Notes under the pieces: generated by a model
The model's input: only the letters and a program-made list of their open reading frames with translations
The model's database searches: none
Told to the model about the DNA's origin: nothing
Translations under genes and position numbers: made by a program
In this document: piece after piece, positions 23,110 to 32,202 of the stretch
How positions within the stretch are numbered: the first letter of the stretch is position 1
Layout of the letters: every line of letters starts with the position of its first letter
Source of the DNA: Neocallimastix lanati (nom. inval.)
Taxonomy: Eukaryota > Neocallimastigomycota > Neocallimastigomycetes > Neocallimastigales > Neocallimastigaceae
Direction of reading: 5' to 3'
NCBI GenBank assembly: GCA_016946835.1
Contig: JACVTC010000009.1
Span: 1,712,501-1,772,500, forward strand
Length of the DNA stretch: 60,000 nucleotides

Positions 23110-23800
23110 TTTAGTTATAATAATATAGTTCAAGAATCAAGGAAAAATTTCTCCCTTTTCATGTAAATTATGGTTTCAATCCAAGATATTCCCTTGAAAT
23201 CCCAAGTAATACCGATGTTCCTTGAGTTGACAAATTCGCTCAAGATTTTGCCAACTCATAGAAAATTTACAACAAGAAATAAAAAAGTAAAAAGGAATTC
23301 TCGGATAAACATAGAGTTGAAACCCCTCTAATTTCAAACTTGGTAATAAATTATTGGATTAACTTGCTCATTTATTATTCGCAATGGTAATAAAATAAAA
23401 TAATAAAAAACAAAAAAAAAAAACAAAAACAAAAACAAAAAATTAAAAACCAAGAAAGCTTGGTCCATTCAAAATAATTAAGAAAATTTATCATTAGTAT
23501 CCTATAAATTAGAATTATCAACGAAACTTAGAATACGCCCAGTCCTTCAGGTTTCTGAATTTGAACTATACTTTAAAGATCATTTTTAGAAGAAAACAAA
23601 AAACCACCTTCACCCATCTATAATTGTAAATGATGAAGAAGAATACAAAGTTGAAAAAAAAAACTTTATTATGGAAAAATAAAATATCTTATTAAATGGA
23701 AAGAATATCCATTATCTGAAGCAGCTTAGGAGTCTGAAACAAATTTAAATTGCTCTGAACTTTTTGAAGAATTTAACAAAAATAACTAAAGTAAAAACTT
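23110..23800 (+). pseudogene. Ty3/gypsy chromovirus integrase C-terminus and chromodomain relic
   Basis: Plus-strand pieces in order. NYGFNPRYSLEIPSNTDVP and VDKFAQDFANS (about 23,150-23,270) are the integrase C-terminal region. KKLGPFKIIKKI (about 23,450) and LELSTKLRIRPVLQVSEFEL (about 23,510-23,570) match the GPFKI...LP....IHPVFHVS.L.P box. EEEYKVEKKNFIMEK, KILLNGKNIHYL/IKWKEYPLSEA and LFEEFNKN (about 23,630-23,790) are a chromodomain, the diagnostic of chromoviruses. Frameshifts and stops occur throughout. Confidence 0.8.
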
Positions 23801-24079
23801 GAAAATGAATCTTTACTTTATTAATATTAAACATGTATTAATTTATCAATATCATTATTATTAAATTTTATTTTATATTATTGTTAAACATTAATATTCA
23901 TGTATTATTATTATATATTTTATTCATGTAACTTTATTAATATCATGTAATTTTATTTTAAAGTTCCTACTATAATATTGTTAATTAGTATTTTTTTATT
24001 TTAGATTAGTTTTAGCATACGTTTTGCCTAACTGTTAGATTCGTCTAGTATCTGAATTCTAGAGAAGGGATCAGGTAAC
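23801..24079. other. A+T-rich spacer
   Basis: No gene seen. The last 60 bases become less A+T-rich and lead into the tRNA-like sequence. Confidence 0.6.
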
Positions 24080-24145
24080 GAAGTCCTCAGTTAGTAAAGT
24101 TACCATGGCTTTGACCATAGGTTCATGGGTTCAAACACACACTTC
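24080..24145 (+). ncRNA. tRNA-Gln(UUG)-like sequence, probably a SINE head or pseudo-tRNA
   Basis: 66 nt bounded by GAAGT / ACTTC (5-bp outer stem). It contains a box-A-like TCAGTTAGTAAAG, an anticodon-arm-like ATGG CTTTGA CCAT (TTG in a loop one base too short) and a box-B-like GGGTTCAAAC. The T and outer stems are imperfect, so it is not a normal tRNA. A poly-A tract follows at about 24,158-24,170, as expected for a retroposed tRNA-derived element. Confidence 0.4.
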
Positions 24146-24499
24146 AACCCATTTTGCAAAAAAAAAAAAATATTTTATTAATTATTAATAATAACTTCTT
24201 TAATAATATTCTTTCTGTATAAATATTAATATCTTTCTAAATATTTCTTTAATATTATCAATACATTTTAAAACAGCATATTTTTTTTTTTAACAAAAGT
24301 ATAAATAATACGAACTTTGCAAATGAAAACATTTCTCTTTGTGTTTTTTATTAATTAACTAATAGTAGGTAATTTGAAATATTACATCTGTTAATTATTT
24401 AATTATTTATTATTATTATTATTATTATTATTTTTAATTTCTTAATATTAATAAAATTTATTTTTAATAAAAAATATTTTAATAAGACATATTTTTATC

Positions 24500-25283
24500 T
24501 CCCTCTATATGTACTTACCTATTGTGTCTATCCCTACGGTTACAATAAGTATGGTATGGAAATTAAATTATTTTGTATGTTTGGAGTGTAAAATACTTTG
24601 CCAATTGAAAAATTATTATTTTTACATGTTCCTTTGCACATACCCTTTTTGTAAATTTTATCAGGTTGTCCATTGGGGTATAGAATTTCTTTATTAGAAA
24701 ATTCTTCATAGTGCTGTTTGATAGTGCTTTTCATATATTTTTGGATAAGTTAATTCCTATTCCACTATCAATGATTCTCTGTTGCAATCTTCTTTATCAT
24801 TATTTTCTTCTTTTAGGATATAGACCTTTTTATTTTATTTACCTTTATGTTATTGAACTGCTATTATGATTGTCTTCTATAATATTAGTTATTATATTGA
24901 AACAGAAGTCAAATGATGGACATGTATCTAAATTTGAATTGCTTTGTTCTTCATAATTAACGTTATAAGATTTAAAGTTTCCTTTACTATTTTTTTTTTT
25001 TTAACTAAAAGATGTTTTATTCTTATTTTTATTTTTATTTCTTGGTTTATTATTATTGCTATTATTTTCTTCTTTGTAGTTATTCTTTGGTAAATTTAAT
25101 AGGGTTGAAAAAGCAGTTATCAGTAGTATGCCCATTTTTATGGCAATAAAAGCAGTATTTTCATTGTTATTTTTGATGAATTTGCCGCCTTTGCTGCCTT
25201 TGCTGTTTGTGTTGTATTTATTAAAGTTTCTGAAGACCTTCGTGTAGTTGTTAAATTTTCTAATTTAGTCATTAATTAATGTG
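24500..25283 (-). pseudogene. Ty1/copia Gag-protease relic
   Basis: Minus strand. Near 25,100-25,160 the frame reads YCFYCHKNGHTTDNCFFN, a CCHC zinc knuckle (C-x2-C-x4-H-x4-C). Further downstream (about 24,545-24,640) GKVFYTPNIQNNLISIPYLL matches the copia protease segment V.Y.PN...NLIS...L. Stops and frameshifts separate the parts. The cargo-bearing LTR element (25,289-29,780) is inserted upstream within this relic, whose Gag-like reading appears to resume weakly beyond 29,786. Confidence 0.65.
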
Positions 25284-25288
25284 ACTAT

Positions 25289-25505
25289 TGTTAGAATATG
25301 TGAAATATATAAAATAAGTGTCAAATGTATTTATAATGTATTGACACGTATTGTATTAAATTAAATGTATAAGCCACATATTATTCATATAAATACATGT
25401 AAGCTCATAGAATTATACATTGAGTAATTCTTGAGTTATTCTAGAGTATATAATATATTAATAAAGTTGACATAATCATTAACCATAAATTCCAGATTGT
25501 TAATA
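25289..25505 (+). repeat. 5' LTR of the cargo element
   Basis: Starts TGTTAGAATATGTGAAATAT and ends CAGATTGTTAATA. The boundary is fixed by the ACTAT target duplication on one side and by comparison with the 3' LTR on the other. The last two bases are TA, not the usual CA. Confidence 0.93.
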
Positions 25506-25519
25506 GATTAAGAGTCTCA
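25506..25519 (+). promoter_or_regulatory. Primer-binding site, tRNA-Lys(CUU) half type
   Basis: GATTAAGAGTCTCA, directly abutting the LTR. Its complement is the tRNA-Lys(CUU) anticodon arm. It is identical to the site of the copia element at 4905-4918. It can also fold with the adjoining bases: AGAGTC (25,511-25,516) pairs with GACTCT (25,523-25,528). Confidence 0.7.
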
Positions 25520-25543
25520 ATGGACTCTCAGTGACTTTCAAAG

Positions 25544-25565
25544 GGATTCTCTGAAAGAGAATTCC
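25544..25565 (+). promoter_or_regulatory. Leader hairpin
   Basis: GGATTCTC - TGAAA - GAGAATTCC: an 8-bp stem with one bulged T and a 5-nt loop, in the RNA leader just after the primer-binding site. This is the usual place for dimerisation or packaging signals; role inferred from position only. Confidence 0.5.
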
Positions 25566-26328
25566 TAAGCCGGACAAAACTTTATGTAAAAGAAAAAATT
25601 ATAGAAATTCTAATCCTTACAAATCAAGATTCAATTTAATTCTATTTCTACTATATGAAAATACTTTTGAGATCTGAAATTGAGATCTTGAAATTTCAAA
25701 ATTGAAATTTAAATTACAATATTAATTGAAAACTGAAAATTATGAAATATCAAATATCTAGATAAAATTAAATAAATTTTCCATTTGTTTAATTGAATTA
25801 TAAATAAATTTTAAATTCCGAATGAGAATTAAATTACATTCAATAATAATTTAAATTCAAAATTTCGAATTTAAATAAAATTTAAAATTAATTTAAATTT
25901 ATAGATTGAGAAATATAGTTTCGAATCCAAAATTCCACGATATTTAAGATATTGTTATTCTTGAAAATAAACAAATTTAGAATTTTAAAATAAATAAAAT
26001 ATTTTGGATTTAAGTAAAATGATTTTAAATCTGAAAATAACTATGGTAATCATTGTCAGGATGTAAACAAAGAATTTAAATTTAGAAGAAAACAAAGTAT
26101 CAAATTTCAAATTTTAAATTGATAATAAATAAACCACATTAGTATGCAAATAACATTTTAAGTCGAAACAAGCTTATTTACTCATGACCCCTATAATATA
26201 AATATTGAAAATCGTTATTGATACAATTAAATTTTAAATTCAAATAATAGATATACAATACAAATTATCAAATAATTCCAAATATCTTATTTTAAACATT
26301 ATTTTAATCATAAAACATAAATATTAAA

Positions 26329-27387
26329 ATGAAACAGTTATATTATACTTTAATTTATATTATTCTATTTTGCTTCGGTTCAAATGCTACTGAAAACCGT
26401 AAAGAATATTTTTTTGCGGTTGGATTTAGAGAAATTATTTATGTTAATAACATAAAAAATGGAGAACTTGATCAATTACATAAAATAGATATTCCACTTC
26501 ATGAACAATCTTGGGATTATATAGAATTTAACGACATTTTATTGCAAGAATTAGAAAAGGATGGTTATTATTATGAACATATTGATGTTATTAGTATAAA
26601 ACATGCTGGATTTTACATCGGTACTCAAATCGAAGGAAGGATATTTGAATTTAACCCAAATGGAATGCATTGGTCGGAATATAAAATGGGAATAGAAAGA
26701 TTTAAAGAGATCCCAGAAGACAAAAGCGATTGGAACTGGATATCCTTAGATCATACTGGATATACATATGTCTCACCTGAAATTTTGGAACAATCACTAA
26801 GAAAGTACATAAAAAATAACCATTATTTTAAACCTGGTTCATTCCATTATATATGTAATAATTCTTTTGATTTTGTATACTGGTGTCTAAATATACTAAA
26901 CGATAAGGATAATAGATTGACTAAAAATTATAGACTTAATACTAATTATACACCTCATGAATTCAAAGCTAAACCAAAAAATAATATTAAAAGTATAGTA
27001 TTAGTGCATACCTTAGAAAACATAAAAAGGGACGAATTACTTGATAAACTTTTTGAATTATATCCTCCACTTTTAAAATATATCAACGGAATAAGTGAAG
27101 TTACTACCGATTATTACATAAAAATGTCTAACATTAAACAGGATAATATGATCTGTATACCTTACGTTGGAAAAATTAGTACACCAAATCTCGTCACCAC
27201 AGATAGTGAAATTATGTTTGATTCTTTTAATAAGACATTTAATGCAATAACTGGAACAAAATCTATCGTACATAGTAAATTAAATGGATGTCATCCCAAA
27301 TACGGAAAATGTAAATATGCCAAAATTACTACAAAGGAAAAGGTTATAAAAAAGGTAGTTAAAATTCCCAAGAGTAAGAATAACTGA
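26329..27387 (+). CDS. Secreted protein with permuted-papain-like (PPPDE/LRAT-like) signature, LTR-element cargo
   Basis: 352 residues, intact. Residues 1-20 (MKQLYYTLIYIILFCFGSNA) are a clear signal peptide. Residues 85-120 (ISIKHAGFYIG..., His92) and 168-189 (SFHYICNNSFDFVYWCL) have the spacing and wording of permuted papain-fold proteins, in which a His strand (H-x-G-x-x-I) precedes an N-N-C-x-D-F helix. Here the usual Cys position is Ser179, with Cys176 three residues earlier, so the enzyme may be inactive or rearranged. The C-terminal 60 residues are Lys-rich, with CHPKYGKCKYAK at 321-332. There is no transmembrane anchor. It is the only ORF in a young LTR element. The start has an ATTAAAATG context. 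Fold assignment is by eye; the protein could instead be an unrelated secreted factor. Confidence 0.8.
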   Translation: MKQLYYTLIYIILFCFGSNATENRKEYFFAVGFREIIYVNNIKNGELDQLHKIDIPLHEQSWDYIEFNDILLQELEKDGYYYEHIDVISIKHAGFYIGTQIEGRIFEFNPNGMHWSEYKMGIERFKEIPEDKSDWNWISLDHTGYTYVSPEILEQSLRKYIKNNHYFKPGSFHYICNNSFDFVYWCLNILNDKDNRLTKNYRLNTNYTPHEFKAKPKNNIKSIVLVHTLENIKRDELLDKLFELYPPLLKYINGISEVTTDYYIKMSNIKQDNMICIPYVGKISTPNLVTTDSEIMFDSFNKTFNAITGTKSIVHSKLNGCHPKYGKCKYAKITTKEKVIKKVVKIPKSKNN

Positions 27388-28071
27388 AATATAAATTATC
27401 ATAATTATTTAACAAGAATTATCCATTATACCAATTTTCTATACAATAATGCAATTTCATAAATACTGAATTACATATTTTTCAATCATAATAGAGAAAT
27501 AAACATAAATAATAGAAGTTAATTGATTTGTTAAATAAATCTTTTAATTATTAAGATAAAAAATTAAATGAATATATTAATTATTAAGATGAAGAATATG
27601 ATTAAATTTTAATATTTATTATTTATTCATAAAGTATAAATAATATTAGAATTTTCATGTTTGTCTACTTTTCAAAGAATTACTCCTTATGTCACTTTAT
27701 AAAATAACCATTTAAATTTCCATATATTTAATTCAATAATCAAAACTATAAATACATGTGGACAAAGAAAAGAAACATAGAATATGTAAATATCATGTAT
27801 TAAAATATACAATAACATATATCTTTCTTATAGAAGTTAATCACACACGCACACATTAAAATATTCTTACATTTCTAAATAATAGAAGAATATACAACAT
27901 TTATTTATATTTAACATAGAATTAATATATAAGAAATTACTTATAAATGAAAGAAATTATAATTAACTTGAGGTTAATTATTCTCCCAAATTATTGCACT
28001 ATTATATAGTATTTTATTAAAAAGTGAAACACGTATACTTAAATTTTATCCGAATATACTTAATAGTTACT

Positions 28072-29112
28072 GCTTAACTACAAAGCGGATATTCGAAGGA
28101 AGATGTCACAAAGTACCAACATATATAATAATTGGTACATATTATTCATAAAATTAAATAGAAATGCTTAGCGTGAAATGAGCATATTCTACAATAATTA
28201 TAATAATTGATTACATAGGTATTTTCATTTAAATTTAATATAATATCATGATTTAACTTAGCGTGAAATGTGCTAAATCATAGATAATAATAATAGATGG
28301 TGTTAGACCTTCATTGAAAGGGCTCCATTTCATATATATTAGACACCTCATATTATCACTTAAAATAGTGAGTTTTAGCCGCCATTGGTACTTAACTTCC
28401 AATTAATCAAGCGGATATTTCATGTTTAAATATAATATTAAACTGATTTTTGAATTTTATATAATTTAGATTACTTTCATTAAAAGTATGGTGCAATTAA
28501 TCATTTAACTATTGCAAACAATTTAAAATTTTCATTTACAAATCTATATATTTATTTCAAAATATTTAGATTTGAGGGGGAATAGTGGTCACTGAAAATT
28601 TAAATTTATGTATAACTGACCAGAAAACGTATATCAAATTCTAGTTAATAATCTTCAACATATAAAGATATTATCCAGTAAAAATAAGAAAATTGAAATA
28701 TTCAAGAAATAGTTAAAGATTCAATACATGATAAGACTAATATTTCTTAAGATGCTATAATGACAAAATTATACATTTGCAAATTATAGAAGCCTAAGAG
28801 GGAAAAGTAGTGAAATTAACATACAAGAAAAATTAACTAAAATATGGAATCTCAATCAGATATAAGACAATTTATATTAATTTATTAATAAATTTAAATG
28901 TCTAAAATAACGCAATTAAAATATTAGATTAATTTAATTTTAATACTCCAAACAAAATTTACTTAATACACTTAATATATATAATAGTTAACGTTTATCT
29001 ACAAAACGATATTTTAATAGTTAATGCTAATCTATAAAGCAATATTTAATAGTTATCGCTAAAACTACAAAGCGAAATATATATATAAAAGTTAGCGCTA
29101 ATCTACAAAGCG
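28072..29112 (+). ncRNA. Array of small hairpins in the 3' non-coding part of the cargo element
   Basis: At least five short hairpins share a loop containing CTACA or CTATA but have different, complementary stems: GCTT/AAGC (28,072-28,086), CGTTT/AAACG (28,992-29,008), TGCT/AGCA (29,025-29,041), TCGCT/AGCGA (29,056-29,075) and CGCT/AGCG (29,096-29,112). The last four are spaced 31-40 nt apart. Stem changes are compensated, which is the mark of selected RNA structure. Two further hairpin-like motifs with a common TAGCGTGAAATG lie at 28,164-28,185 (stem ATGCT/AGCAT) and 28,259-28,270. Confidence 0.55.
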
Positions 29113-29554
29113 GATTATAATTAAAAGTGATGTAATTCCCAATATATAAGAGATATTCGGTATTCACATATTTTAGATGGTATAATATCACCCTTCAAGA
29201 GAAAGGTTTCCATCATATATAAATGGTATATTTAAACCATATAATTATTTTATATTAAAGATGACATAGATTCATATAATATTTATTAAAGGTGTAAAGA
29301 TATTAAATATTTAGTTTTAGGGGGAAATTATTAGATTAATAATATATTTAAGAAATTATTTTTGTAATATTTAAATTTAATTAAGGAATTAATATAATGT
29401 AAACTATTTTATTCATGTAAAATTAAAAGTTAGGTTTGAAAAGAAATAATTTATTATTTAATAGTATCAAGTGTATAATATTAGAGAATAGGATAATTTT
29501 ATATACACATATTCATCAGTAAACCAATTTATTCTTTACTGAATAATTAGGTTT

Positions 29555-29563
29555 AAGGGGGAA
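29555..29563 (+). promoter_or_regulatory. Polypurine tract of the cargo element
   Basis: AAGGGGGAA immediately before the 3' LTR start TGTTAGAATATG. Similar tracts inside the element, GAGGGGGAA at 28,574-28,582 and AGGGGGAAA at 29,319-29,327, may be extra plus-strand primer sites or remnants of older termini. Confidence 0.75.
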
Positions 29564-29780
29564 TGTTAGAATATGTGAAATATATAAAATAAGTGTCAAA
29601 TGTATTTATAATGTATTGACACGTATTGTATTAAATTAAATGTATAAGCCACATATTATTCATATAAATACATGTAAGCTCATAGAATTATACATTGAGT
29701 AATTCTTGAGTAATTCTAGAGTATATAATATATTAATAAAGTTGACATAATCATTAACCATAAATTCCAGACTGTTAATA
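29564..29780 (+). repeat. 3' LTR of the cargo element
   Basis: 217 bp. Matches the 5' LTR except T/A in TTGAG(T/A)(T/A)ATTC and T/C in CCAGA(T/C)TG. It is followed by the ACTAT duplication. Confidence 0.93.
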
Positions 29781-29785
29781 ACTAT

Positions 29786-31042
29786 TACTATTCCTTTATT
29801 TTTAATATTTAATGAATGTTTAATATTTAATATTTTGAATTTGATATTAATAATTCTTAATGAATTATTGAGTCAGTAAGGTGCTTAATCTGTTAAATAT
29901 AACACTTAAAAATAAGAAATGATACGTATATTTCATTTATTATATTATTTTTTTATATTAAGAAAGATCAAATTCATTTTAGAATAAGCCAATACATGTT
30001 ATTTATAATCATTTCTCTATAATAGAATAGAAATAATAGTCTTTACATTATTGGAAATATTTAGAGTTACACTGTATAATACTATCAAAAAAATATATTT
30101 TACACTTAATAATGTAGTATAATGTTCCTTAATAACGGTAGGTCTAATGGCATACATAATAAATTGAATCATTAGTATTATAGCTTAAAAATGTTTATAA
30201 AAAAATAATAAAAATAAAAAAAATAAAAACTACTAATCACAATATATGACATCCACAGTTTTATTATATAATTATAAAATATAAGATAAAAACAAAAACA
30301 AAAATAATATTATATATATATAATTTTTTTATATATTAAGAATTGTAATTATAACAATAATAGTTTATATATATATATTTATTTTTTATTTATAAAAAAA
30401 TTAATTATATTTATCCTATAAATAAATAAGTAAATGATAATTAGAATTATAAATAGAAATTTTTTTTTTTAAAAAAAAATATTAATATACTTTATTTCCT
30501 TTTATGGTATATATATAGTAAATTTATCAACAATTAATAACTAATTTAATTAACAAAATTTTTTTATAAATTTATTTTTTTTATTTTATTTTATTATATT
30601 TTATTTTATTTTATTTTATTTTTTTTTTTTTTATGTTTAAATTTTTATTGTTATCTAGAAATTCAATTTACTGCATATTAATTATTCTATAATATAAATA
30701 TATATATTTCTTCTTAAAATTTGAAATTTATCTATTATACATAAAAATTTAAAATAATTGTTAAAATAAACAAGTTTTTTTTTATTAAATTAAATATAAT
30801 ATGGGAAAAAAATTTTTTTTTATCTTATACTAATGATATTACTAATTATAATAATTAGTTTTATTTCTGCAAATAATTATTTTTATTTTATTTTAAATAT
30901 ATTAATGGATGAAATAAATATATTTATATTATATAGTATCATATAATATAAAATAAATATATTTTATATTATTAAAATAATTAAATGATTATATTTCAAA
31001 TATATATGTCTTTTTTTTTTTTTTTTTTGACCAATTTTTTTT
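29786..31042. other. A+T-rich spacer with weak copia Gag remnant
   Basis: 29,786-29,900 on the minus strand can be read as a copia-Gag-like continuation (LLTDSIIH) of the relic split by the cargo element. The rest holds TA and T/A tracts (for example TTTTA repeats at 30,572-30,632) and no gene. Confidence 0.5.
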
Positions 31043-32202
31043 TTATATTAAGGAAAATAATACTATAATTAAGAATGTTATGACACACAAGTAATGAGAA
31101 TAGTAAAGAGAATTACCATTATTTTCATCATCATCAAAAGTATTACCATCTCCTTTTAAAACAGTACCATCTGAATAGATTCTTTTAAAACGATTTTCTG
31201 GTGTACCACACAAAACTTCATTTATAATACATGGTTGATTATTTTCATATCCAAACAAACAAAAATCGGTTCCAGTTCCTTGAATATTACAACCATTACA
31301 GAATGGATGTCCTGATATTTTATGTTGTGGACAACGAGAAGTAATTATTCGACATTCTTCTCCATCCTCTGATCCCCACATAAGAGATTTTATTTTGTCT
31401 GTAACTTTTATACTATCACATGATTGACATATTCTTGAACCGTCAGACCCTCTGAGAACTGGTTTTTCTAATTTTCTTTTAATAACTTCTTTACACTTGA
31501 CATTATCAATTTTACAAGGCTATTTTTTTTTTTTTTTTTAATTATAATTCATATATAGCACGAATTAATAAATATTTTATAAAAAAAAAAAAAGTATGTA
31601 TATATAAATATAGATAAAAATTTTAATATTTATTGAAATTTAATTATACAATATATATATATATTTAAAAATTATTTTCATAAATCATTAATTTTCAATA
31701 AAATAATAATATAATAATTATATTATTATTATTGTGAAACTTTGATTTTAAATATATATATATAATTTTGTTATATATATAATTTCTTTTTATAATTCAA
31801 TATTATTTTTAAATTAAATTATTAAAAATTGATACTAACTCTATTGATTTCAGGTATATATCCCCAATATTCACCAATTTCATTATTTTCTGTTAAAATG
31901 GTACAATCAGGGCATGTAATTATATCAAGAGAAGTTATATTACTTGTTGAATTAGAATTGGTAGTATTACCAACATTTGAAATTAAATTAGAAGTAGTAT
32001 AATTAATTTCATTTTGTGAAGATTGATTATTTTCATTTTTACAGTTATTTTTATCAATAATACACCATTGATTATTTTCTTTTCCAATAGGTTTATCCTT
32101 ATATAACTGTTGCACATTACAACTTGAACAAGGAGGATATTCACCATTAATTCTATGCCATAATAATATAACAAATTGTAATAAAATAATTATTGATTTC
32201 AT
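31043..32202 (-). CDS. Secreted, membrane- or GPI-anchored protein with four dockerin/CBM10-like Cys modules (two exons)
   Basis: Predicted join 32,202-31,840 and 31,519-31,043; the 320-nt intron has minus-strand donor GTTAGT after AGA and acceptor TTTTTATAG, phase 0. The product is 279 residues. A signal peptide (1-20, MKSIIILLQFVILLWHRING) is followed by four modules of the form C-x2-C-x(18-22)-C-x6-C, with cysteines at 25/28/47/54, 97/100/123/130, 152/155/177/184 and 195/198/218/225, often with G-x-E-N-N-Q-x-C before the third Cys. Module 2 only completes, with exact C-x6-C spacing, when the exons are joined, which strongly supports the intron. The wording (GKENNQWC, GYENNQPC) resembles gut-fungal dockerins (GVENxxWC). 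A 20-residue hydrophobic C-terminus suggests a GPI signal or membrane anchor. An N/S/T-rich linker (55-90) is likely glycosylated. It may be a cell-surface binding or scaffold protein; function not proven. Confidence 0.75.
31520..31839 (-). other. Predicted intron
   Basis: 320 nt, minus-strand GTTAGT...TATAG, extremely A+T-rich with a pyrimidine run before the acceptor. Splicing keeps the frame (Arg121 | Pro122) and restores the third and fourth Cys of module 2. Confidence 0.7.

Larger units (their letters stand above)
25289..29780 (+). mobile_element. Young non-autonomous LTR element carrying a secreted-protein gene
   Basis: Two 217-bp direct LTRs (25,289-25,505 and 29,564-29,780) differ at only two visible positions and are bracketed by the 5-bp direct duplication ACTAT (25,284-25,288; 29,781-29,785), proving a recent retrotransposition-type insertion. 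Inside are a primer-binding site, a hairpin-rich leader, one intact 352-codon ORF (26,329-27,387), about 2.2 kb of non-coding sequence with repeated hairpins and a terminal polypurine tract (29,555-29,563). No gag, protease, integrase, RT or RNase H was found on either strand, so mobilisation must be in trans. A decayed relative without the ORF is at 41,787-43,776 and a 3' fragment at 58,985-59,317. Confidence 0.9.

Noticed and set aside
26329-27387. Reading the cargo ORF as a retroviral envelope
   Set aside because: It has a signal peptide but no C-terminal transmembrane segment, no furin-like site and no gag-pol partner in the element.
28072-29112. Hammerhead ribozyme (retrozyme-like) in the cargo element
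   Set aside because: The conserved CUGAUGA...GAAA core was looked for and not found near the hairpins.
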